The position numbers and the translations under genes are program-made. From Dolomedes plantarius (taxonomy: Eukaryota; Arthropoda; Arachnida; Araneae; Dolomedidae), in NCBI GenBank assembly GCA_907164885.2, contig OU015495.1, positions 99,038,832 through 99,102,831 on the forward strand: 64,000 nucleotides of DNA. Reading direction: 5' to 3'. The notes below the pieces were generated by a model. It made no database searches, was not told the origin of the DNA, and worked only from the letters and a program-made list of their open reading frames with translations. Shown here piece after piece: positions 23,191 through 34,200 of the stretch; the stretch's first letter is position 1; every line of letters begins with the position of its first letter.

Positions 23191-24289
23191 TCCTAGCCCG
23201 AATCCTGTCAATTTCCGCAAAATAGTTATGGCAATTTACGTCAGTGGCTCTGTGCTTAGTATCTAAATTAGCCTTAGTTCTCTCGTTTATACCCCGACAG
23301 TTTGTGCAGCAGATCTCCCTATTACACTCTCCGTGTTCTGCCTGACCGCAGATCCTACAAATCTTAGGATTCCTGCAATATTTAGCAATATGTACTGTTA
23401 TAAAACAATTGAAGCAGATAGTTGGCCTAATATATTCTCTAATACTATACTTCTGCCAGTTAATCTTTACCTTTTTATTTTTGATTATTTTTTTGAAAGA
23501 CTCCGCGTTAGTATTGATAACCCAATTATATTCGTATTTTCCCTTAAATTTGAAGAGTGCCTCGGTTTCCCCTTTTCCAATTCCTGATTTTGCTGTATAA
23601 GTTTTCTCTCAATCTCCTCTTTCTCTAATTCCTCCTCAACACCATATGATGACTCTAGGTTTCTTCCTTTTGGGTCTGTTAATGTTGTAACCCTTTTGTA
23701 ATTTATCAGTCTTCCCCAGTTCCTCTATTATTTTATTTATCTCCTCCTCCTTATCCACACCAATTAAAATACTTCCGTTCCCTATTTTTTTACAAGTGTC
23801 AATTCCAATGTAAAAATCGTCTGGCCTTATAGCACCCTGTATTTCCTTAATTGTTTCTTCCGAGGAGTGCTCACCCTTAGGAACGATAGTTACCAATTGC
23901 TTAGCGCCCTCTCCTCTCCCTCTAGCTCTGGACCTGGACCTTGAACCAACGCCCCCTTCCTTAGCTTTAGTTGCTGCCCCTTCAACAACAACCCTGTTTG
24001 TATTCCCCTCGATGAACACATTTTTTAACTGCCTTTCCAAGGCCTTAACTTGTCCCTTTAGGTCAATAATAAATTGTCTCTGTAAGTTGGCTAGTGTTAA
24101 ATTTCTATCAATTTCAGTAGTATATAAAGCTCTATCAGCCTCAATTCTAGTGTTACTTCCAATTCTGTCAATTACCGCCTCGGTTCTCTTTCTGACATCC
24201 TTTTCCATGCTAACAAGTGTTTCATTTGCCTTGGGATCATCCACATCAAGAACTAAATTCTCAATATCATCAAGATCAATAAACGACAT
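23182..24289 (-). pseudogene. LINE ORF1 (gag-like) with three zinc knuckles
   Basis: The N-terminal 217 codons (24289-23636) are open. They contain a coiled-coil-like stretch (about residues 30-95), an Arg/Ser-rich patch (SRSRSRARGRGEG) and an RRM-like segment. A frameshift near 23630 leads to further traces, then CFNCFITVHIAKYC (CX2CX4HX4C), CRICGQAEHGEC and a Cys-rich third knuckle. It stops at about 23182, slightly overlapping the likely start of ORF2. Such proteins package the element RNA. At least two frameshifts make it non-functional. Confidence 0.82.
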
Positions 24290-24850
24290 TATAAAATGAC
24301 AAAACTAAACTATGTCAATGCATAATATCCAACAATAAACCAGTATAAGTATAACCACAATGGTAAGCAAAAATTTGGCAAACAAAACCCCGGCAATGGC
24401 GCCCAAGCAGCTATACCAACTAGAAGATAACGCCGCCCAAGCAACGCACTAACACAGAAACCAAGCAACAATTAACAGTAACAAACTAACAATTAAAAGA
24501 AAACAACAAAACCAGGTCAGGTTAGTGAGAACGCAAATAACAACACTAACTGTTAATAAACTCAAAGATTCAACTCGACATCAAACTACAAAATACAGCA
24601 GACACAACAAAACCTGCCTATACGCCAGCAACGCCGACCAGCTAGGCCTACTGCGTACTATTTTTCCAACTAGGAAATAGTACCAGTAATTAAGGCAAAA
24701 AAATAAATATAACAATGAACAAGTAACACAATATTCGCAAAACCCAAGTAAAAGAATTATAAAAGCAGGAAAAATACCAAAAAAGCAAAAGTCTCAAATT
24801 CAGCAGGAGCAGTCAGAAAACACGACCTACCAGCTTGGCGGCTCAGTGCG
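24290..24850 (-). other. Probable LINE 5' UTR
   Basis: No gene is present. The plus strand is A/C-rich with CAACAA words, matching the asymmetry of the LINE 3' region. The start of the LINE is not precisely defined. Confidence 0.45.
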
Positions 24851-24958
24851 AATGGGCCAATACGAAAAGGTGAAAAATGAACCCCGAGTATTTTTGGAGA
24901 ATCGACGACGAGACCTGAGGAGAAGGACGGAGTTTCGAGGTTTGCGAACAGTGGCAAA

Positions 24959-24982
24959 AAGAAAAAAAAAAAAAAAAAAAAA
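24959..24982 (+). repeat. Poly(A) tract
   Basis: About 22 consecutive A residues occur. This could be the tail of a short retroposed sequence on the plus strand ending here, or slippage. Confidence 0.85.
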
Positions 24983-24984
24983 AC

Positions 24985-25293
24985 TGTGATTGCTGTGCAA
25001 TGATCAGGAGAGGAGTGATGCGCCCCCGAAAAAGCCCCGTCGAGATGTTCGTTTTCAACTTCCCGCGACGTGCCTGCTGCCTCCACCACTAGACGTGCCA
25101 CATCATCACCTGTGCGATGTGTTGCTGCCTCCTCAACGGTCCCCAGGTTGGTCATTTCTCCCCTTTCAAATAGTGCTAGGAAAGGAACTGGTATTTTATC
25201 ATCTTTGATAAATTGAACTTTATTTCGCTCGATCCGTAATGGTTCTTCCGCAGGAAGCGGATACAACATGGCTTTTTTACACATATAATACAT
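24985..25293 (-). other. Unassigned coding-like open frame
   Basis: A minus-strand frame of about 100 codons upstream of the poly(T) tract has plausible coding composition: EEPLRIERNKVQFIKDDKIP then ALFERGEMTNLGTVEEAA. I do not recognise the family. A potential acceptor (GTGTAAAAAAG) lies just before the first ATG at about 25269. It may be a host exon, an element leader or chance. Confidence 0.25.
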
Positions 25294-26831
25294 ATAGCGA
25301 AGAATTCATTTATACTATGTAAACTAATCTTTATATAATATTGTAAAATAAATGTTCTTATTTTATTTACATAAACGTATCATTACCATAGGAGTTCATC
25401 TCCCAATTTTGCACTCAACGCAATGGGGTATCTCTGGTACCCCTCATAACAACTTGAGTCAACAGTTAAAAATAACAAAAGGGCTACCCCCCCCCCCCCT
25501 CAACTTCGAAAATTATTCCTTCTCTGATTGGCTGTCAATCATGTCGACATGGTACACGCCTTCGTCTTGAAGACAGGAACGTGGTTTTCAGCGACAGCAA
25601 ACGCAGAGAAAAAAAAATCCATCGCCAACGGCCCCTTAATAACGTAAACGACACAACTTAGCGTAGAAATAGTCCGGAAATTACATTTCAATTTTTAATG
25701 TCATAATTTAACCACATAGTCAACGAAACCGTCGTACTGAAATCATCAAATGGCATTTAATTACGCATAAACAACAGCATAAGATTATGAGCGAAGAGAA
25801 AACTTTACCCCCTCAATTTTTTCAATGTATGAACACGGTATAAAATTTATGTCGGCGAAGCAACACAGAATTTGCTTTTCTTGTTATTCTTACTGATACA
25901 GAGGACTGCATTGTAGAAAAATAAACTCATTAAATAAGTACAAAATGCTTTAAGCTCAACCTGGTATAACTCAGTCAAAAACGTATCTTAATCAACGCTT
26001 AGCAGATGTTCATACTTTTTCGCTCAGGCATAAAAGGAAGCACAATTTAAAGTGCACTACCTTATTCAGGTTCTCCATTTCGTGAACCTCTTTCCTTTAT
26101 TATAGTAATATTCATAATAAAATTTAACAGATGCACAAGAATACTCAATTTAAAGTAATAGTATTCATTTACCTTGGTTCTTAAGCCCTGCAACCACCTA
26201 ATTCCATGTAACAAAATATGAAACAAGCTTTATAATTCCAACTGGCAAATTATTTTGCCAAAATCTTTTTTAATCAATTCTTTTGAAATGATTAAGGGAA
26301 CTTGCTATATTATGATCAGTAAATGTTTACATGTCTTTTTTCCCTGTCCCTATGATCCTCCCCCCCCCTTTTTACAAATATGCAAGAACTATAATTTAAT
26401 CATAATTATTTCCCTCCACCTCCAATAACAGAGGAGTTCGTTTTGGTTCAAAACCTTCCGACCAGTGAATTCGGTGCATGAATGAAGCAGCTGGAGAGAA
26501 AGATAGAAAATTCTTTTAATTCATTTGGTACTTATTTTATATACATTTTACTATAAAATTTCAGCAAACTGCATTTGAATTTCGATCAGAGTTTAGGTGT
26601 TATGTTTTCATCAACCAGGACTTGCATAAAATGTCACTACATTTAAAAAAATGCAAAGTTTAGTTAAAACAACATTTTACAAAAATGCATTTAATTTCAT
26701 TTATAAATATTCCCTTTACTAATGCATATATACTTATAAAGTATTTTAAAAGTAAAATATTAAAACATCTTTAACACATACAATATACATTTCAATATTT
26801 AAAATATACTACAAATTTCCCAAAGAATATA
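25294..26831. other. A+T-rich interval without a recognised gene
   Basis: C-runs occur at about 25490-25499 and 26359-26367. No coding exon or transposon end was supported. Confidence 0.45.
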
Positions 26832-27132
26832 CAGTAGAACCCCCGTTATAATGAACGTCAAGGGACCAAAGCTTTTGTTCGCTGTATTCAAACTGTTAAG
26901 AAAATGCTAGAGTTCACAAAATGTATAACTCATTAGTTACAATGTGTATTTAATAATGATGTAAGAAAAAAAATGATAAAATCTATTAAAAATGATCATT
27001 AATGAATTAAATCAACTAAAATCAATTACATTAATTTGACATAATACTAATTAAATTATGTACAATGGGAAAACGGTGGGACCAAAATTTTCGTTCATTA
27101 TATACCAGGTTCACTATAACAGGGTTAGACTG
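26832..27132. mobile_element. Tigger/pogo-type MITE (301 bp)
   Basis: The ends are CAGTAGAACCCCCGTTATAA and, on the reverse complement, CAGTCTAACCCTGTTATAG. TA lies at 26830-26831 and 27133-27134. GGGACCAAA (left) and TGGTCCCACC (right, reverse complement) extend the inverted repeats. It has no coding capacity. Confidence 0.88.
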
Positions 27133-27501
27133 TACTACTTTCATTCAAAATATAAAAATTATATCAAATCTTTAATTAACATGAATAAAATTTTTTTTTA
27201 AATTCACATTTTAACACTAGTAAACAAAGTTATGCATACTTTGTAATTAAAAATATTTTAATTGTACAGTTTTTATGATAAAAATAAAATGAAATGATAT
27301 ATATAGGTTAATTGAGTGACTTTTTTCAACATTTTATCTCTTTTTTTTTTTTTAAATACAAAACAAAAAATAAATCAAAATAAAACATACAAATTCTCTA
27401 AGTCTCAGATATTCAGTGCATCTTTCAATAGTGTACTAATTACGTGATTTAAAAAAGTCCTTTATCTCCTCTTGTTGATTTCTGGTTCCAAGAATTTAAT
27501 G

Positions 27502-27656
27502 CAGTGATTCTCAACCTTTTTATGTCTAGGCTTCCCTTGGTATTAACTTCAGATCCTATCCCCCCCCCATCCCCCTTGGCCTGAAAAATGTAAGTAACAC
27601 TAGTAAAATGCATTCTACACATTTTTTTTCTATGCCTTCCAGGCTAAGAACCAGTG
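27502..27656. mobile_element. Degenerate hAT-like MITE
   Basis: Left CAGTGATTCTCAACC and right (reverse complement) CACTGGTTCTTAGCC resemble hAT termini, but no matching 8-bp duplication is seen. It directly abuts the next hAT MITE. Confidence 0.5.
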
Positions 27657-27664
27657 GTTTAGAG

Positions 27665-28003
27665 CAGTGCTCCCCAACCTTTTTATCACCACGGACCGGT
27701 CAATGTTTGATAATTTTACCGCGGCCCACTCAGGAGGGCTGGGAGGGGACATTGATTGTTTATATTTTAGAATGTTTTGATTTAATAATTTTAATTTAAT
27801 TGTATTTAAACATGCCTTCAAAATAAAATACAGTTACACCAAAAAATGAATATAAAGTGATTTAACATTTTAACTCACGCTAAATCAATGAGAAATGCAC
27901 CACAGTAAATAAATTGGAAATAATTTAATGTTCCTTGGGCGTCCCGGTACGATTTGATCCACGGACTAGTACCGGTCCGCAGCTCGGGGGTTGGAGACCA
28001 CTG
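27665..28003. mobile_element. hAT-type MITE (339 bp)
   Basis: The termini are CAGTGCTCCCCAACC and, on the reverse complement, CAGTGGTCTCCAACC. GTTTAGAG (27657-27664) and GTTTAGAT (28004-28011) form the 8-bp duplication with one mismatch. CACGGACCGGT near the left end is mirrored by ACCGGTCCGC near the right end. Confidence 0.87.
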
Positions 28004-28011
28004 GTTTAGAT

Positions 28012-29667
28012 CATCACCTATTGGAAATATTGTTAAATCTATTACGTGTTCCAAAAATACTGGAATTGCCCACCTCATAGGCATGGAAACCCACATATCT
28101 CACATATACAAATATAAAAATGTAACTTCATTTCAATTCAAAATATTAATTGGAAGTTGTTTTATTTTGTGCTTTATTCACCCCTAATTAATTCAGAAGT
28201 AAATCATATGCTAATTTATTATGTATTAATGGCAAACCACCGTATGATGTAACCAATCATGATTTGTTGGGAAAGTGGCTATTCTCATCAAGGACTTTTC
28301 TTTTTCTAAACATATAATACGTACCTTATATAATGTACAGTGTGTGGTCTTACTATGTTAGATGTTGTGTTGAATCTTTTGTTTTTTGTTATGTTTTGCT
28401 TATAGTAAATAATTTATTTTTATATCAAAGAACATATCAGTCTTGTTTTATCTTCAATATTAACCAGTACAGGACCCCGCTTTGAATGCGAAGATACTGT
28501 ACTATGTGTACTTATATATCCGAGGCAACATCCCCAAATTAATGAATGAATGAATGAATGATGCTTCACGGCTGAAAGTATGAAATTTCTTTATAATATA
28601 CAAAGGGAATATAATAACACTATGGCCCTTTTAAGGTACATTTACTCGAAATTTTACATTAAAAAAGAAACTATGCGTACACAGTGCACTTTTTCAGAAA
28701 AACAAAGAGATGAATTAAGGAAATTATAAGCAAAAATTAATATAAATACTGAATTTCTTACCTGGAAAACTTAAAGCAAATATTACAATATGCATACAAA
28801 CATAATTGCAAGAGAACTTTTTAAAAAGTATGTTAACATCAAAGGAAATAATAATAAATTATTAATAACAAATAAATTATTAACAATAATAAATTATGCA
28901 TTTCATCGAGTACACATAAGACTATAAAATGTACAAGTAAAGTTTTGCCTTTTCAATGAATGAAAAAGAAAAAAATAGAATAATAAAAATTGATGTTCTT
29001 TACAAAAACATAAACTGTGCTAAGTTCAGAGCAAAAATATAAAACAGCTAGTTAAAAGTTTAACTTAACAAATTCTAGATTAATACAGCAAAAGTCTACA
29101 TAAAATATACTAATAGACTAACATCTAAATTTCATTAATATGAGTACTGCTTTATTGCTGCCTAATACCTTAATATACTTCTTTAAGGATATACTTCTGT
29201 GAGTCTATAACAAGCGATGAATATTTTTAAAATGCTTTGTTTTCATTAATGTTTTGTTTCAAGAATAGTAACTTGGTTGGAAGAAAAAATTAATTACAGA
29301 ATTATTGTAATAGAAACACACAGCTTCTTAAAATTTCCAATAATAAATAATATTTTTAGTTGTAGATTTTTCAGAAGTTGTGAATATTTCAAGTCCACAA
29401 ACTGCATGTAACACAGACTTTTTCTGCCATGTAAATTTTTTCTACATGTGAATCACAATATTTTTTATGCAAGATGAAGAGGTGATTTAAATGAGGTTTA
29501 TGTGAGTTCAAATGCATCACTAAAATAATAAAAATATGAAATTAAAAGATTTCATGAAAGGAGTCAGTCATGAAACAAACCCCTACCCTGAGTAGTGAGT
29601 ACAATTAACTTCCAGCTATCAAGAGTACACAATTGTAATCAATTTTCTATGTCAATAGATGGCAGCA
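28012..29667. other. A+T-rich interval without a recognised gene
   Basis: A short (AATG)n run lies at about 28540-28561. No gene or element was supported. Confidence 0.45.
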
Positions 29668-29860
29668 TGTTACAGACCGCAAAAAGAATGTAAGCGCATG
29701 TGCACTGCAATACTGTAAGTCAGAGAGCGATGTGTAATGAGCGGTATCTGACGTATACAGCCAGCTGCTAGTTGTTCTAAATGTTTCAAATAAAACCTTT
29801 TGTCATTGTTGTTTATGAATGTATCAACTGTTTGATTTCCCGCTCTCCAGCAACCAGAAA
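29668..29860 (+). mobile_element. Possible solo LTR fragment
   Basis: The segment starts TGTTACAGACCGC and contains an AATAAA signal followed by a GT-rich tract (CTTTTGTCATTGTTG), the R/U5 arrangement of an LTR. I could not find a matching target duplication or a confident 3' CA, so this remains tentative. Confidence 0.3.
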
Positions 29861-30025
29861 TTAACCTTGTTAGCAAAGAGCTAAGACAATATTATAACTA
29901 CTATACTAGGTTTAAACAGCAATGAATATTGATAATTCAGTCTTTTAAAACAGCAAACAAAATACCAATTAAGAGAAAATTGTATAAAAATATTAATCTC
30001 ATTTATAAAAAATTTATATATATAA

Positions 30026-30904
30026 TAGGCCTGAGATAGCCCACTGGTAGTGCATCGGCTTTAAGTTCTGAGGATGCTCGGATCGAATCCCAACAAGTAC
30101 CATTAACCCTTCAGCGGGCACGCCAATTTTTGGAACACCAGCAAGCACGCGTGGCACAAAGTGCAACGTCTCTTTCAACCTTGATTATTCCTTTTGTAAT
30201 AAACATTTTTTTTTCAAATTGAAAATAATAATTCTGAATTTAATGACAAGATATAAAATGTTGATAATAAGATATATTTATAATTAAAGGCCAAAGAATG
30301 CATATACAATCACCTTATTTCAAAACTGTCCGGTTTATTGGATCTAAGGGCAACTTGCGAATTGATTCCTATTATGTCCAAAAACCTAAAAAACACTGAG
30401 ATTGTCCATCTTCGTGATATACGGGATACCATGTAATAGCTGCACATCAACTCCTGCTTTTGTCGTATTGTAATCCAGTATAATCACTGATTTAATATGG
30501 TTAACTCACAATTAACAATGAATAGAAAGGATTACATGGGTCAGAAAATCAGACCTGCATTAAAAAGGGTGTAGCCATAAATAGAAAATGCTTATAACAT
30601 TCAAACCTTACATGTAAAAACATACCATTCAAAATTACGAAAATGTTGCACTTTGTACACGAGTGTGCCTGCTGAAGGGTAAAATATCTCCATGTCTAGG
30701 CCGGATAGGAGCATGTTAAATCCGTAGACTGGAAAACAATCCCCCAAGATTGTCGCCCCTGGGATACTCAGTCAAAATTGAGGTGGCACCTGGCTAAATC
30801 AGACTTCGACCCTTGTGATGCCATTATAAACCAGAATTGCACCCCTTAGCTGAAAGCCTGTATGGATCTGGTCTGGAATACTTCCAGCCAGGGGCATTAG
30901 ATAC

Positions 30905-30913
<9 letters not shown>
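30026..30913 (+). mobile_element. tRNA-derived SINE, family B, split by a piggyBac-like insertion
   Basis: The head (30026-30102) carries an A box TAGCCCACTGGTAG and a B box GGATCGAATCC. The body resumes at about 30684 and ends in GGGGCATTAG then (ACA)n. The body matches the family B copy at 37486-37819 (GACCCTTGTGATGC, GGGGCAT, CAACAACA). Confidence 0.85.
30107..30679. mobile_element. piggyBac-like MITE (573 bp) nested in the SINE
   Basis: The termini CCCTTCAGCGGGCAC and, on the reverse complement, CCCTTCAGCAGGCAC are inverted repeats. TTAA lies at 30103-30106. The right flank reads TAAA, a one-base change from TTAA. TTAA targeting with CCCTT ends indicates piggyBac. No transposase is present. 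Confidence 0.82.

Positions 30914-30960
<47 letters not shown>
30914..30960. repeat. (AT)n microsatellite at the SINE tail
   Basis: About 23 AT units follow the ACA-rich SINE tail. Confidence 0.9.
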
Positions 30961-30961
<1 letters not shown>

Positions 30962-31171
30962 CTATTAAAACAAACTATTTATATAAACCATTTATCTTAG
31001 AAGCTGGAAATTACAGTATTTAAAAAATTTACAATAAATATTCTTACTAATTTACAAAAACAATGACAAGATAAAAAGTGCTTCAAAAGTCAATGGTGCT
31101 GCAATTCTATTGAAAGTATTAATAAAATACGGCTATTTACTTCAGTCAAAATAGTTACCTTCCACAGTTTC

Positions 31172-31276
31172 TTAATCAATATGAGACTGCTTGCCAGTGT
31201 GTGTAGTTATTCTCCGTCTATCTAAGATGGAGGAAATGTGACCACCCCCTAAATTTTGATATTTCCTTTCAATCAC
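31172..31276 (-). CDS. RABL3: RABL3 terminal coding exon 7
   Basis: It encodes [14 protein letters not shown] to a short polar tail and TAA. A potential donor (GAAGGTAACT) lies 16 bases after the stop, so a 3' UTR intron is possible. Confidence 0.88.
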   Translation of the reverse strand: MIERKYQNLGGGHISSILDRRRITTHTGKQSHID

Positions 31277-34200
31277 CTAGAAAAATTTTAAAAATCTTTA
31301 TGAAATAAAAAGCAATTAAAATAAAGATTATAGATGTAAGTTATTAAATCATACACAAAGTGACAGCAAATTGAAAATTAAATACATCTGCCACAAGCCA
31401 TCTTTAATGTACAATTCACTTCATATGTTATACACAAACAACACACGTCATAAATGTCTTAAAAATACATAAAAAATATTTGCATTTTATAATTTTTCTT
31501 AAGTACAAACTATTTTAAAATACTTTGAAACAAAAGATGAAAGTCATATAAACCATAATATTTAAACAGATATTCAACAGGAATTCTTTCATTATGTTAT
31601 AATTTAGAAATACAACACTATTATATGAATCAATGACAAATAATGAGATGAAGTATACATCTATAGGGATGAAGTATTACATAAACTTCATCCCTATAGA
31701 AGACTTAGTTGATACAAGTAATTTGTCTGCTTTCTTTCCTGTATTTTAAGCTTGAGATCAATATAAAACATAATTTAGATAAAAATGTATTGCACAATGT
31801 TAAAAAAAATTTTAATTTTAATTTTGGAAGGAAAGATTTTTAAACAGTAAGAAGTATGAATTTTTGTAGTTAGATAAAAAATATGAATAACAACATGAAA
31901 AAAAGGGCATATTCTAATCATCACATACATCTCACCAAAAGCTTTAAGATCTTATAAAACATTATTTTAAGTCCTTACAAATTTACTATTTAGTTCCAAT
32001 TCTGTAAAACACTAACAGAAAATTTCAGTTCTATTGCTGTAAATAAAACAAATGGTATATCATGCATAATTGGTGATTATAGATAAAAATTGAATACTGT
32101 CATGTAATATAGTACCCATTCTCTTTAATATATTGTACCATTTCCAAAAAACATCCCACAAACTGAATATAAATGCAATAAGAAGCATATAGTCCTAAAT
32201 ATACAAAGTACAGATGGACCAAAGTTTTCTGGCATTCTATCGGTAAGGGCATATTAAGTGGTAATAATTTTGCACAGTTATATAGGATGTACAGTATTTT
32301 CACTGCGAATTTTTACTTCTATGCTGGTTATACAAGATGTGACATTTACGTACATGAGCATTTCACAGTAAAGCTTTATGAATCATAATGAAACAAATTT
32401 TACTAAAGAGATACAGTCAAACCTTGATATCTCGATCTGAAGGGAGAGACAAAAAAATTCGAAATATCAAAAATTTGAATTATCAAAAATCGCATGTTAT
32501 CAATAGTAGAATAGAGGAATAAAGCTTTTTTACATACCTTTTAAAAAAGTAATCCATTTTTTAATTTTAATAAACACTATTTACAAAATTATTTGAAAAA
32601 AGATTCAATTGTTGTTTGCTTCAGAGAAGAGTATGAAATTATATCTATTACACTTTCTAAGTGGCCAATGGCTTTAAAAGTGTCCTCTGACATATTTGAC
32701 TGACTTTCAACATATCTCCTCAAAGTGTCCACTGCAGATAGTGCTTCTTTGTTTGTGACATTTGGTGGCAAATGGCGGATTTCTTCCTCCTCTTCTTCTG
32801 ATAATACACAAGAAGCTTTCGTCTGACCAATGATTTCATTGTCCTCCCACTGACCACACACTATTACTGCATCATCTACGACAACAAAATCATTGAATTC
32901 CATGTTATCGAGGTGCATGAGTCTGCTTAATTGGTTCCAATCATTTTCTGCGCAGTTGTCAGCAGGGTGGTCGATGTTGATTATCTGAGAACTTTCGTGG
33001 TCCTTTATGAATCCAGCCTTTTTAAAGCTATTCATTATCATAGAGGAAGACACAATGTCCCAAGCTTTGTCTGCCATTCACATAGCTTGTAGAATATTTA
33101 CACCAGATGGTGAAACACCTTCGTCCATATCGGACAGCATATTTTTAACCACTTGATGATGATACTTTACTTTAAAACTTTGGATGATGCCCTGGTCAAG
33201 TGGTTGAAGTTTTGATGTAGTATTCAGGGGGAGGAATTCAATTCTTACGTTTTCCATTTTAGGTATGGTACTGTGCCCCGTACAATTATCAATGAAAAGC
33301 ACGATTTTCCTCTTTTCTGCTTTCATTTTTTTATTTAAATTCTTGATCCAGTTTTCAAAAAGGTTAGATGTCATCCAAGCTTTTCGGTTAGCTTCGTAAT
33401 TCAAAGGAAAAGATTTTATCCCGCTGAAACACCTTGGTTTTTTTTATTTTCCTATCATTAACAGCTTTAACTTCTCTGTTCCATTCATATTCATGCAAAA
33501 CAATAAAGTTAAACGCTCTTTACTGCTCTTCCCTCCATGACATGCTTCACCCTTTACATGCATGGTTTTGTCTGGAGTGCATTTAAAAAAAAGTCTAGTT
33601 TCATCCGCATTGAACATCTTTTTTATCGTAATCTTTCAATATCAAGCTTACTTTTTTTCTAAATTCTACACAAACATGTTCATCTATGTCAGCACTTTCA
33701 CCACACATTTTCAAAAATGTAATGTTATTTTGATTTTTAAAATTTTCAAACCAATCATTACTGCTTTTGAAATTTAAATAACCTAATTCTTTTGCAAAAG
33801 ATTCAGCTTTATCTTTGATTAAAAGTCCATCTAGGGGGATGTTTTGAGTTCTACATTGCATAATCCATATCATTAGGCACTTCTCCATATCAGGAAATTC
33901 ACTAGTTTTGAGCTTCTTTTGCTTGCCTAAGCCGTCATCGAATTTTTCTAGGATAATTGCTTTATTCTTTAAAATTGTTGACAATGTGCTGTCTGGAATC
34001 CCAAACTCCTTAGCAATTTCTTTTTTCTTTTTCGAACTTTTTTCAACTTCTTTGATAATTTGCTTCTTCACTTCAATAGTAAGCGTATTCAATTTTCGTT
34101 AGTTAGACATTTTGTACAGATGACTCGCAGAAGATCTCACCTTCTCCAAAAGTTGTTTTCGAATGATTTCTAATTTTTTTCTGCAATAACCAAGATAAAC

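Larger units (their letters stand above)
14990..24850 (-). mobile_element. RNase H-bearing non-LTR retrotransposon (I/R1-like), split by two insertions
   Basis: Read on the minus strand, the order is 5' UTR, ORF1 with zinc knuckles, APE-type endonuclease, reverse transcriptase, RNase H, and a C-terminal CCHC-like motif. This is the I-group layout. Removing the mariner at 17918-18882 and the hAT at 19705-22708 restores collinear coding traces over about 6 kb, near full length. Both outer non-coding parts (about 15060-15711 and 24290-24840) share an A/C-rich plus strand. Several frameshifts and stops mean it is dead. End coordinates are approximate, since no target duplication was found. Confidence 0.85.

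Noticed and set aside
28540..28561. (AATG)n run as a CRISPR-like or satellite array
   Set aside because: Only about five short units without spacers. An ordinary microsatellite.
30026..30102. Possible functional tRNA gene
   Set aside because: A and B boxes are present, but the sequence does not close into an acceptor stem and continues as a SINE body.
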